Source of the DNA: Trichomonas vaginalis G3
Lineage: Eukaryota; Parabasalia; Trichomonadida; Trichomonadidae
Direction of reading: 5' to 3'
NCBI RefSeq assembly: GCF_026262505.1
Contig: NC_067206.1
Coordinates: 8,800,268 to 8,864,267 of the forward strand
Length of the DNA stretch: 64,000 bases
Positions 46,695 to 54,977 of this stretch are shown one piece after another. Position 1 is the first letter of the stretch; each line of letters starts with the position of its first letter. The translations under genes were made by a program, and so were the position numbers. The notes beneath the pieces were generated by a model, which saw nothing but the letters and a program-made list of their open reading frames with translations, was not told the DNA's origin and did no database searches.

Positions 46695-49600
46695 TCATTG
46701 CTGACAAAAATAATATGACCTCAAGAACTTCAACTTACGAATAAAGCTTGTTTTAGTCGTTATTGAAAAGTTGAACTTTTCAGCAAAGCAAGGTTGACAT
46801 GACTTACATAAGTCGAATGCAATCTCTTGACCATCATGAAGTGCTTTGTAAAGTTTCATTAAACTGAACTCAGAGTCTTTGTCATATGTTCCAACAGGTA
46901 TGTGAATGTTCTTATCTTCATTGTAATAGCATTGTATAGCTTCAGGAAACATTTCATTAGCGGTTAAAGCAATAACATCTTGCTTCACGCCTTTCATTCT
47001 GCAGTGAAATGCAACTTCATTTAAATCGTTAGTGAGTAAGTCTATGTAGGTCTTCTTTCCACAGAAAATACTTTTATAAGCTAAACTTTGTTTTCCAGGT
47101 GTTATTTCTGCAAAGTCGCTATGAAATTGACCAAGGTTCTTTCCTATAAGTTCGCGACCATATCTCTTCTTAAACTCTGCTGCAAGCTTTGGGATGTCTT
47201 CATTATATAAGTGCATACTGTCGGTATCCTGGTAAAATATTTGAAGTCCCATATCTTCAGCAGTACAGAATACTTCATTCATAATACGTTTTGACATAGA
47301 CAGAATATTAACACCAAGTGGACAGAAGTTAAAGTGTCTGCAAATGCTTTTCGTTAGCTTGAAAATAGTTTTATCTGAACCATCCAAACCTTCGAACTTC
47401 ACTATATGGTTGTAATTTCTTATAGCATATCTTATAGCATCTTTGTCATTTACTATGGTTATTTTTGACTCAATAGGAGATAGAATAGTTTTGCCATAAA
47501 TGCTGTTCAAAATGAGCTTTATAATTTCTTGTAATGGGTTTTCTTCTTTCTTATACTTTAACCTTAACTCAAACAACTTCTTTACTTCATCTCTTATTCT
47601 CATATCTCTGTTTCCATCGTAATAGTATCCTTGCAACACTTCACATTTGACACCTTGATATTTTATGAGGTCTTGTAATGTTATATGGTCAACATACATG
47701 AGACAGCAAGTGTTTGAACTTCTTGGAACGTTAAGTTCTGGATTTAGTTCAGGGTCGCAAACTATTAAATGAAAGTGTCTGGGTATACCAATCTCTGTTA
47801 TCTTAATGAGAACAAAGAAGCCAGACATAAACTTTTCACCAATGGGTTCCTTTTGGTCATCATCGAATAAATGTCTCATGAGATACTCTGTGCTTAGCAT
47901 CTCATCCTTCAATACTTTTGGAATTCCTTCTAAAGTATACAATCTTGCTATAGCTGAAGGATATAATGAAACAGTGTCGAAGTCAGCAATGAGTTTCTTT
48001 TTGCTCTTTTGTTTCATGTTATCTGACAACATACATCTTCCACCTTGAATGCATCTCGAAATAAATTCTCTTGGTTTATTTGAGAGGTCATAAAGATTTC
48101 CATTCGGGAAGTATACTCTGTTCTCAAACAATTTGTTAGCAATAGAACAAATACTAACGTAGTCATAAACGTTTAAATCAAACTCTTTCAATAAGTCATT
48201 GCGGAACTTTACAAAACCTTCTCTTAAAATTCTTACATCTTGTTTGCAGTAAAACGTGCTATATTTTTCTAAGTCGAAGTGGTTTTCATCTATTCTGCAA
48301 CCTTTGATGGAATCTATGTTCTTCATAAATGTATCTGCATCATGGATAAACTTACATGCTTCAGAAATGACACCAGTTCTGTTGTCATTTGCTAACAAAA
48401 CACTGCTGTAGTAGTTATATGGAAATACTTCTTTCGGTCCTGTTTGTAAGTTAAACATAGCAGGAAATAGTTTAAGCTTCTTATTTATAACACTGTAAGA
48501 GTCTTTTATAATAATTGCCCGTCCTTTATATAAGCCAGTTATTTGCATTGTTCGTGAACCTTTAATGATGGGAGTTCCTTTCACTTCTGTCATGTGTCTT
48601 AAGATGAAGTTTATATCATAACTGAGGTTATGGAAATATATTAAACTCTTGTCAGGAAGTCTTTCCAAAAATTCTGTTGCACAGTTTTGACCCCAAATGC
48701 TTTCACTAACTGAACCATCTTCACTGTCATAACAGATGTTAAAAGCTTTATGAAAGCCATCCGTACTACACTCAAAGTCAGCAAAGAAAACGTGCTCAGG
48801 TATGAATTTACATTTAGCTTTATTTACTTCTTTTGACTCTGCTTTCTTCTTCAGTTGTACACAATACTTTGGAGCATATGTCAAATCTTTAAATGGTGCA
48901 AGGTTCTGTTTATATAAGTCAGTAGTATATGTGAAAAGTTCTCCATAAGAAATAGGTTCGAAATATTTGCACTCCCACAATGTTTTCATAACATCCCATA
49001 ACGGTGTTGTTCTATCATAACGAACAACATATTTATCTTCTCTCTTTGTATAAATCTTCATCTGTTTCTCAATGTTCATTCCACCACAAGCTTTGAGAAT
49101 TTCTTTATAGTTTCGAATGAAGTATGTTGTCATTGGTAATCTTTCATTTAGCATGTAGTGGTCTTCAACAAGAAGTAAGTCAATAGTTCGAACAGTTTCG
49201 CATTCTTTTGGTATATATCTCTTTATTTCATTATGTCTTGACTCATTGAAATAACCAATGGTAACATTAAATGATATACCTGTTGCGTCAGAAATTTCTT
49301 GTACTTTACTTTGAGGAAAGTCTCTAACACGAATGACTTCTCTCATGTGGTCAATAGTTTCTTCATTTACTCCAGCCTGAATGCAAGCATAAACGAAACA
49401 ATTGTCTTCTGTCATAAGTGCTGCAGTTCTTTTGTTCAGTTCATTGAAGATTTGGTAGCGTTCAAGATTTATAGGTAATGTGCAAAGATACTTCCAGAAC
49501 TGACCGCTTCTCTTCTTATAAAACTTCTTTTCACCATTATCTTTCCAAAAGCTTTCTATAAGTGCTGGGTTTCCTGTTTGCTTAAGAGCTTCCAAAATGG

Positions 49601-50033
49601 CTTTCTGGTCATTTGTCAGTGTGCTTTCATCTCTATATGGTCTCTTTTTTGGTTTGCCTTTCTTTACATCTGACATCGTTAAGCCTTCATATTCTGTTAA
49701 ATCATACATCTTTATTTCAGTAAGATTCTTTATGTTTGTCAAGAAGAAGTCATAGTGCATTTCAACAATACCTGCAGCATTTGCTTCTATCTCTGATATA
49801 AAGTTCTCCTTCAAGAGCTGATGTAGTAATGTTCCAATATTATTGAGGTTTAACGTAGAACATTCATACTTTCCACCAAGTTTATAACATACCATCCATC
49901 TCTGTTGTGAGTTTATTTTAATTTTCTCTAAGAGTCTCATGAAAACCTTACCGAAATGTTTGTGTAAGTAGTCTCTGTTTGGTTCATCTAAAGCTTCGAT
50001 GTTAAAGTCAATGAGTCTATTGCCTGACTTCAC
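46695..50033 (-). CDS. polB: Protein-primed-type DNA polymerase B, block C
   Basis: About 1112 residues with all family B landmarks. Exonuclease: VFFADFECSTDG (Exo I), FHNLSYDINFIL (Exo II), YCKQDVRIL (Exo III). Polymerase: ADFDTVSLYPSAIARLY (motif A), KLILNSIYGKT (motif B), YQDTDSMHLY (motif C). The long N-terminal region is typical of Polinton PolB. It replicates the element. The frame is open to 50033, where the first codon is GTG rather than ATG; I give the open frame. A diverged broken copy is at 34201-36230. Confidence 0.9.
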   Translation of the reverse strand: MKSGNRLIDFNIEALDEPNRDYLHKHFGKVFMRLLEKIKINSQQRWMVCYKLGGKYECSTLNLNNIGTLLHQLLKENFISEIEANAAGIVEMHYDFFLTNIKNLTEIKMYDLTEYEGLTMSDVKKGKPKKRPYRDESTLTNDQKAILEALKQTGNPALIESFWKDNGEKKFYKKRSGQFWKYLCTLPINLERYQIFNELNKRTAALMTEDNCFVYACIQAGVNEETIDHMREVIRVRDFPQSKVQEISDATGISFNVTIGYFNESRHNEIKRYIPKECETVRTIDLLLVEDHYMLNERLPMTTYFIRNYKEILKACGGMNIEKQMKIYTKREDKYVVRYDRTTPLWDVMKTLWECKYFEPISYGELFTYTTDLYKQNLAPFKDLTYAPKYCVQLKKKAESKEVNKAKCKFIPEHVFFADFECSTDGFHKAFNICYDSEDGSVSESIWGQNCATEFLERLPDKSLIYFHNLSYDINFILRHMTEVKGTPIIKGSRTMQITGLYKGRAIIIKDSYSVINKKLKLFPAMFNLQTGPKEVFPYNYYSSVLLANDNRTGVISEACKFIHDADTFMKNIDSIKGCRIDENHFDLEKYSTFYCKQDVRILREGFVKFRNDLLKEFDLNVYDYVSICSIANKLFENRVYFPNGNLYDLSNKPREFISRCIQGGRCMLSDNMKQKSKKKLIADFDTVSLYPSAIARLYTLEGIPKVLKDEMLSTEYLMRHLFDDDQKEPIGEKFMSGFFVLIKITEIGIPRHFHLIVCDPELNPELNVPRSSNTCCLMYVDHITLQDLIKYQGVKCEVLQGYYYDGNRDMRIRDEVKKLFELRLKYKKEENPLQEIIKLILNSIYGKTILSPIESKITIVNDKDAIRYAIRNYNHIVKFEGLDGSDKTIFKLTKSICRHFNFCPLGVNILSMSKRIMNEVFCTAEDMGLQIFYQDTDSMHLYNEDIPKLAAEFKKRYGRELIGKNLGQFHSDFAEITPGKQSLAYKSIFCGKKTYIDLLTNDLNEVAFHCRMKGVKQDVIALTANEMFPEAIQCYYNEDKNIHIPVGTYDKDSEFSLMKLYKALHDGQEIAFDLCKSCQPCFAEKFNFSITTKTSFIRKLKFLRSYYFCQQ

Positions 50034-50134
50034 ATTTCTCTTCCTATTCTCTTCATCTTTCTTTAACCATCTCTCACCTTCTTTTGGTTTGTCGTCAATG
50101 GAACGAATGACATCGTTAGCTTTACGAACTTGTT

Positions 50135-50569
50135 CTATAGCACTTTAAACATCTCTCTTCTCTGTTGTTTCAGTGTGTCGTCTCTTCTTCTTGTTTCACC
50201 AACGTTTGCATTTGTTATGTCAAACATTTCTTGACGAACATCATGCGAAAGAGCTTTACGAGTATGACCAACGTTCGCATTTGTTATGTCAAACATTTCT
50301 CTTCTTACTTCATGAGGTACTGAACGTCTATGATATAAGTCAATAGCAACGTCATTTAAAGGAAATGCTCTTGCATGGACTTCGTCCTCGCCGCGTTGCG
50401 GCTTTATGAACTCATGAATTCTATCATAACTTATTGCACCATTATAGTCATTGAGGATGTCAGCGAGTGCTTTTTTGTTTGTTGCGTAATGCTTTGCAAC
50501 ATCTATATTAGCTTCTGTAAGAAGTTGTTTTATTTCCGAGTGTTCTAACTTAGACAACTTCCGATACAT
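50135..50569 (-). CDS. Repeat-containing protein upstream of PolB, 144 residues
   Basis: Not recognised. A helical N-terminal half, then the motif REMFDITNANVG-x-TR present in two full copies and a shorter third (RREMF). The hairpin CCGC-aac-GCGG is in the coding sequence (IKPQRGEDE). Leader with AAAAAATATTTTTTTAT before the ATG. Lies directly before the polymerase on the same strand and may belong with it functionally. Confidence 0.45.
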   Translation of the reverse strand: MYRKLSKLEHSEIKQLLTEANIDVAKHYATNKKALADILNDYNGAISYDRIHEFIKPQRGEDEVHARAFPLNDVAIDLYHRRSVPHEVRREMFDITNANVGHTRKALSHDVRQEMFDITNANVGETRRRDDTLKQQRREMFKVL

Positions 50570-50619
50570 CTTTAGTAGGAAATAAAAAAATATTTTTTGA
50601 AAAAATAAACTTAGAAAAA

Positions 50620-50760
50620 TTATTTCTTTATATATTTGCCATTCCGAACTTCGAAAAGATGTTTTATACCAGCATAGAATTTTTCTCTAGAGCTTGGTCT
50701 TATATCGTTTTCATGACAATATTTTCTATATTCTTCATATAAAGCCTTTTTTTCATACAT
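50620..50760 (-). CDS. Stand-alone helicase C-terminal-like domain, 46 residues
   Basis: MYEKKALYEEYRKYCHENDI, then SREKFYAGIKHLFEV, parallels the end of the SF3 helicase (RSLYDSYKQYCQEYGYMTAS, then FLANVKSLLDV). It has its own ATG. It may be a remnant or a small protein reusing that winged-helix domain. Not predicted by length alone. Confidence 0.45.
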   Translation of the reverse strand: MYEKKALYEEYRKYCHENDIRPSSREKFYAGIKHLFEVRNGKYIKK

Positions 50761-50774
50761 TTTATAAGGACAAT

Positions 50775-50999
50775 CTAACAACAGAATAGCGCATATCCAT
50801 TTTCGTTATCTAGGTCTCTATATGTTTGTGGAATTTCGCTTTCTTCTGTTTGTAGAATTTCGCCTTCACTATTTAGTTCTATGTATATATATTGTGGAAT
50901 TTCGCTTTCTCTATTTAGTTCTATGTCTATATATTGTGGCTTAAAAGGATGTGGGCAAGAAGGGTCTGGCGCTATGTAAAAAGTTAATTTTTCTGTCAT
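50775..50999 (-). CDS. Small accessory protein with internal repeats, 74 residues
   Basis: MTEKLTFYIAPDPSCPHPFK, then two copies of QYI(D/Y)IELN(R/S)E followed by SEIPQ-type units. Acidic. Not recognised. The leader TATCCGATAGAAAAG is identical to that of 26202-26621, which supports it as a real gene. Confidence 0.45.
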   Translation of the reverse strand: MTEKLTFYIAPDPSCPHPFKPQYIDIELNRESEIPQYIYIELNSEGEILQTEESEIPQTYRDLDNENGYALFCC

Positions 51000-51014
51000 C
51001 TTTTCTATCGGATA
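51000..51014 (-). promoter_or_regulatory. Shared leader TATCCGATAGAAAAG
   Basis: Minus-strand copy of the leader at 26187-26201, directly before the ATG at 50999 and after an A6-TATTTTTTT tract. Confidence 0.55.
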
Positions 51015-51089
51015 AAAAAATATTTTTTGAAAAAATTAGATTAGATTTTTTTAAGTTATTTTTCAAAATAATTTAATATTTTTATTTTA

Positions 51090-51563
51090 ATGAAACACAT
51101 GCAAGATTGCAAGTTCTTTTCATACAATGCTCTCGCTACTGCCATCAAGAATGAGTTCAATAATGCTTCAAATGTTAATGTTATCTTTAACAAGAAGTTT
51201 GTGAAAGAATCTAAGTTTGGTCAGTATGTCAGACCATTAGCTATCGTCATTGACCGCAAACGTTATACTTCACAAGAGTTAGCAGTAGTTTTGAAACAAA
51301 AGAGTTTCTTCGTGAATGTCAAAGATACACACTTTACTGTCATAAAGAACTCTAACGTTGACTTCTTCAGTATTGCTTTAAATCTTTCCGAACAGAAAGA
51401 ATATAAGAAGGGTGAAATAAATGTGAAATATTATCCTTCATCTCTGAAGACAATAACGAACAAAGATGTCATACAAAAGTTCTTACCAAAGGTTGAAGAA
51501 GCTTCTATTGACATTGACGAAGAAAGTGAAATGGTTGAAGAAATAGACCCTGAAGCTATTTAA
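51090..51563 (+). CDS. Possible ssDNA-binding-type protein, copy 2 (157 residues)
   Basis: Similar plan to 26202-26621: a beta-rich domain (PLAIVIDRKRYTSQELAVVL beside FAIVTKNGAKFEDLDIEGLL) and a strongly acidic tail ending EEIDPEAI. Probably an element replication accessory; SSB role is inferred only from the tail and context. Confidence 0.4.
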   Translation: MKHMQDCKFFSYNALATAIKNEFNNASNVNVIFNKKFVKESKFGQYVRPLAIVIDRKRYTSQELAVVLKQKSFFVNVKDTHFTVIKNSNVDFFSIALNLSEQKEYKKGEINVKYYPSSLKTITNKDVIQKFLPKVEEASIDIDEESEMVEEIDPEAI

Positions 51564-51564
51564 C

Positions 51565-51618
51565 CAAAAATATATTTTTGGTGAAGAGGTGAGATTTCAC
51601 CTGTTTTTTCACCTCATT
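51565..51618. repeat. Palindromic boundary module (one mismatch)
   Basis: AAAAATATATTTTTGG, GGTGAGATTTCACC, TTTTTTCACCTC, directly after the stop of 51090-51563 and before the KilA-N fossil. Confidence 0.7.
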
Positions 51619-51667
51619 CTCTCTTCGTTAATGTTGTCGTGACTTCTTCGTTAATGTTGTCGTGACT

Positions 51668-52493
51668 TCATTCTTCCTCTTTGAAGTTGTCGAAATATTC
51701 TATTATCTTTTCTTTCAGTAATGGTAAGTCTTCTTTGAATGTAAGTATTGTGCAACCTTTGATGTCATAGTGTGTTTGAGGAAGAGTATTTTTGACAATT
51801 TCTTTTATTTGCTCATTCGGTGTCATTGAAATCGGTAAGTTTTCACGATAGAACCAGTTTCTGTCAGATTTGTAAATCTTAGCAAGGTCATAAAAGCTCT
51901 TGTTGTTTCTTCTGACTAAATGCAACATAACCATATCTTTATCTTCTTCTTTCTCCAACTCTTCAGTATATATCATATACTTATAACTCTTTTCCTTTCC
52001 TTTTGGTACTGAACGTGGTATTCTTTCTGTATGCTTTTGTCTTGGATTCAATGACTTCATCTTTTGCTTGAAAGTTTCTTTTCCATCTCTCCACGTTCTG
52101 CTTTATATAGTTCATCTAACATCATGAAAATATAACAAGCATAACGAGGTGAAGCCCACATTGCTACAGCATTTACTAAAAGTCTATGAACATAATAACC
52201 TTTCAAACCAGGTGCCAAATTTCTTGCGATTTTCGTACGGAATCTCTTCCCTCGGTTTTCCGAGGGAAGCAATCATATGAGGAAATTCTTCTAAAAAGTT
52301 CTTTTGCCTGTTGGTTTCAAACCAATGATATGCTTGCTTTGTAGAACGAAGAGCGTTCATTATACTTTGCATTTGTACATATCATCTTTGACTGAAGAAT
52401 GAGACTAACTGTTTTGTTATACTGTATGTATTCGTATTCTTCATTTATGGCTTCATGAACGATAGCAGTTGTTGTGTTCTCTGATGTTGACAT
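51668..52493 (-). pseudogene. Broken KilA-N protein gene with an inserted hairpin
   Basis: Close relative of 28571-29464: the C-terminal 120 residues differ at only about a dozen positions, and LKGYYVHRLLVNAVAMWASP marks the second half of the KilA-N domain. In front of that half lies a hairpin, CTTCCCTCGG-tttt-CCGAGGGAAG (about 52246-52270), with flanks shared by a non-coding copy near 30.42 kb. Fossil, about three breaks. Confidence 0.65.
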
Positions 52494-52601
52494 TACTGTT
52501 CTTTACATTCCGGATAAAAAAATAAATAAAAATAAAACTTAACTTTATTTTTCTGTGTTAAACACTATTTCTTCACAACATTAAATTTTATCCTGTATGA
52601 A

Positions 52602-52976
52602 ATGACTTTAAAAAGATTATTGACTGACTTCGAATACTATCTCATTGACGCACTGACAGACCCTCAAAACTGTGTTGAAAGTTCTTTAAGCTTTAAGATT
52701 GAAGGTACGACGCATTTTGTCTTCACTTACGTATTGAAAGAATATGACCGTTATCATAACGAAGTGAATCAAACACTAATAAAATTTGTAGATAAAAAAT
52801 TGGTTAACAATGAATATTTTAAACGTGAAGACCCAAACACTGCTGGAGATGATGAAGAATACAGACAAGCTATTGAAAAAAATAACGCAAGATTAGATGC
52901 AATAGAAAAGAAGTTTAATGAATGTCTTACAAACACGTATGAATATCTTATGCGGTGGGAAGCTAGATGGAAATAA
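52602..52976 (+). CDS. Small Polinton protein, 124 residues
   Basis: FVFTYVLKEYDRYHNEVNQT and KFVDKKLVNNEYF match the core of 26638-27084. The C-terminus is helical and charged. Function unknown; conserved between blocks A and C. Confidence 0.5.
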   Translation: MTLKRLLTDFEYYLIDALTDPQNCVESSLSFKIEGTTHFVFTYVLKEYDRYHNEVNQTLIKFVDKKLVNNEYFKREDPNTAGDDEEYRQAIEKNNARLDAIEKKFNECLTNTYEYLMRWEARWK

Positions 52977-53017
52977 ATTTACGTCAAATATGCAATTTAT
53001 AAAATCTTATGTCGACA

Positions 53018-53091
53018 GGCTACGTAGCACAGTGGTCTAAGGTGGTGTTATGGAGGGGTCAGAGTCTGTGGTTCGAACCGCGACAGCGCCG
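53018..53091 (+). other. tRNA-like sequence with A and B boxes
   Basis: A 74-base stretch containing TAGCACAGTGG (fits box A TRGYNNARNNG) and GGTTCGAACCG (box B with one change), followed within 3 bases by a TTTT pol III stop. The T-arm pairs (TGTGG/CCGCG) and the D-arm nearly pairs, but the anticodon arm does not fold and the acceptor stem is poor. Probably a tRNA-derived or degenerate gene rather than a working tRNA. Confidence 0.35.
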
Positions 53092-53156
53092 TATTTTCTT
53101 ATTTTCTTTGTTTGTCTTGTTTGTCGTGAATAAAAAGTGTCATAAAAGTGCTCTAT

Positions 53157-53219
53157 CTTCCACGGGAATAAATAAAAAATTTACTTTATTTCTTCTTTAT
53201 TTCTTTGTTCCCGTGGAAG
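53157..53219. repeat. Perfect 12-bp-arm hairpin
   Basis: CTTCCACGGGAA and TTCCCGTGGAAG enclose a 39-base AT-rich loop. Another half-copy (TCTCGTGGAAGC) lies about 90 bases on. Non-coding. Confidence 0.75.
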
Positions 53220-53315
53220 AAGGGTTTTGCTGTTTTTTCTCAGCCGAAATCAATGATTTTTTCATTTTTGGAATCCTTAGCGAATGAGGAATCTTTTCTC
53301 TCGTGGAAGCTTTGA

Positions 53316-53379
53316 ACAAAAATATAATTTAGGTGAAGAGGTGAGATCTCACCTGTTTTTTCACCTCTTTTTTCACCCC
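53316..53379. repeat. Palindromic boundary module, left end of cassette 2
   Basis: AAAAATATAATTTAGG, GGTGAGATCTCACC (53340-53353), TTTTTTCACCTC, TTTTTTCACCCC. Same position relative to its gene as the module at 30668-30731. Confidence 0.8.
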
Positions 53380-53386
53380 AGTTTTT

Positions 53387-54352
53387 TCACAAGCGTTTTA
53401 CATGAATTGTACGATGTATATTTGAAATCCTAAACAATTTCGTAGCTTCTATTTCTTCTGTCAGTATGTCAAAAGTTTTAACAATACCGAAGGTTTCTTT
53501 ATACTTCTTCTTGACGTCAGATAGAAGGAAATCTTCTGCTGTTGGATAGTTTTTGTTCAGAAATTCTAACATGTTCATTTTATCTTCTGCTGGCTTTTCT
53601 GCTTCTTTCTTTAAGTCTGCATAGTCGTTTCTCATTCTTTCTATCTCTTTGACTGAGTAGTTATATTTCCTAATTGCTGCCTTACATTTTGAACATTGCG
53701 GGTTCATTTTTGCGTTATACATTGAAATAAAACCAGCTAAAACAACTAAGGCGTCAATTGCTCTCTTCATCTCAAACATAGCGGGTCTTATTTGTTCGTT
53801 CCATACTTTGCCTCTTCTATCTTTATCTCTTATTTCCCAAACACATTTTGCAACTAATGAAACAAAGTTATCGTAAGTCTTAAACTCCTCAGATTTATAT
53901 ATGTCAGAAATGTTTTTATATACCATGTCGCAATCTTTGTCCATAACCTTATGGTTGCAATGAAAACCAAGGAATTCATAATTTACTTTACGTATGAACT
54001 TCTTTATTTCTACTGAGTCAGTTGGTTTCACTTCAATTTCGTCGAATTCAGGAATAGTGAGTTTTTGTTGTTGGATTTCAGGCAATTTGGGTAAATGGTC
54101 AATAATGTCCTGCATTTCATAAAGATATTCTTCATTTTCTTCATCTTTCGCACTACAGTCTAAATTACTTGTTAAAAGTTCTTGCTTTATCTTCTGGATT
54201 TTTGTTTCGAAAGTATATGAAGAAGGAATGAAGTTTTTCATCTCTACTAACATTGACGTAGGATTCATGACTAACGAGTTTGGTGCTGTTGTTGTGGACA
54301 GAGTCCCGCCGTTCGCGGCTTGAATTGTTGTTGTGCCGATTGTTGAAATCAT
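53387..54352 (-). CDS. Cassette protein, copy 2 (321 residues), unrecognised
   Basis: Nearly the same protein as 30728-31642 with an extra N-terminus (MISTIGTTTIQAANGGTLST) whose codons include a GC-rich hairpin (GCCGC-gaa-CGGC region, 54307-54325). FHCNHK and CSKCKAAIRKY are kept. I start at the ATG at 54352, after a TTTTGTATAAAAGAT leader; the frame is open further up. Flanked by inverted palindromic modules like copy 1. Function unknown. Confidence 0.6.
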   Translation of the reverse strand: MISTIGTTTIQAANGGTLSTTTAPNSLVMNPTSMLVEMKNFIPSSYTFETKIQKIKQELLTSNLDCSAKDEENEEYLYEMQDIIDHLPKLPEIQQQKLTIPEFDEIEVKPTDSVEIKKFIRKVNYEFLGFHCNHKVMDKDCDMVYKNISDIYKSEEFKTYDNFVSLVAKCVWEIRDKDRRGKVWNEQIRPAMFEMKRAIDALVVLAGFISMYNAKMNPQCSKCKAAIRKYNYSVKEIERMRNDYADLKKEAEKPAEDKMNMLEFLNKNYPTAEDFLLSDVKKKYKETFGIVKTFDILTEEIEATKLFRISNIHRTIHVKRL

Positions 54353-54427
54353 ATCTTTTATACAAAATAAAAAAATAAAAAAAATAAAACTAACTTTATT
54401 TTTTATTTCGGGAAAATTCATGAAAAT

Positions 54428-54491
54428 TCAAGAGGTGAAAAAAGAGGTGAGAAAACAGGTGAGATCTCACCTCTTCACCTATAATATATTT
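54428..54491. repeat. Palindromic boundary module, right end of cassette 2 (inverted)
   Basis: AAGAGGTGAAAAAAGAGGTG, GGTGAGATCTCACC (54458-54471), then CACCTATAATATATTTTTGG. Gene plus modules span 53316-54491. Confidence 0.8.
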
Positions 54492-54952
54492 TTGGTCATT
54501 TACACTCATTTACGAAGAAGTCATGACAAAGCATTTACGATGAAATCTTGACAAAGCATTTACGATGAAGTTATGACAAAGCATTTACGAAGAAGTTATG
54601 ACAAAGCATTTACGATGAAGTTATGACAAAGCATTTACGAAGAAGTTATGACAAATTCAAGAGGTGAAAAAACAGGTGAGAAAACAGGTGAAATCTCACC
54701 TCTTCACCTAAATTATATTTTAGGTCATTTACACTCATTTACGAAGAAGTCATGACAAAGCATTTACGATGAAATCTTGACAAAGCATTTACGATGAAGT
54801 TATGACAAAGCATTTACGAAGAAGTTATGACAAAGCATTTACGATGAAGTTATGACAAAGCATTTACGAAGAAGTTATGACAAATTCAAGAGGTGAAAAA
54901 ACAGGTGAGAAAACAGGTGAAATCTCACCTCTTCACCTAAATTATATTTTTG
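54492..54952. repeat. Two ~230-bp tandem repeats of 26-bp units plus palindromic modules
   Basis: CATTTACGA(A/T)GAAGT(T/C)ATGACAAAG units run about six times, then a further boundary module (54657-54722). The whole block repeats to another module (54885-54952). Their palindrome cores carry one mismatch (GGTGAAATCTCACC). Non-coding; it separates the cassette from the integrase gene. Confidence 0.8.
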
Positions 54953-54977
54953 TCTGATTTACATCTAATGAAAAAGT

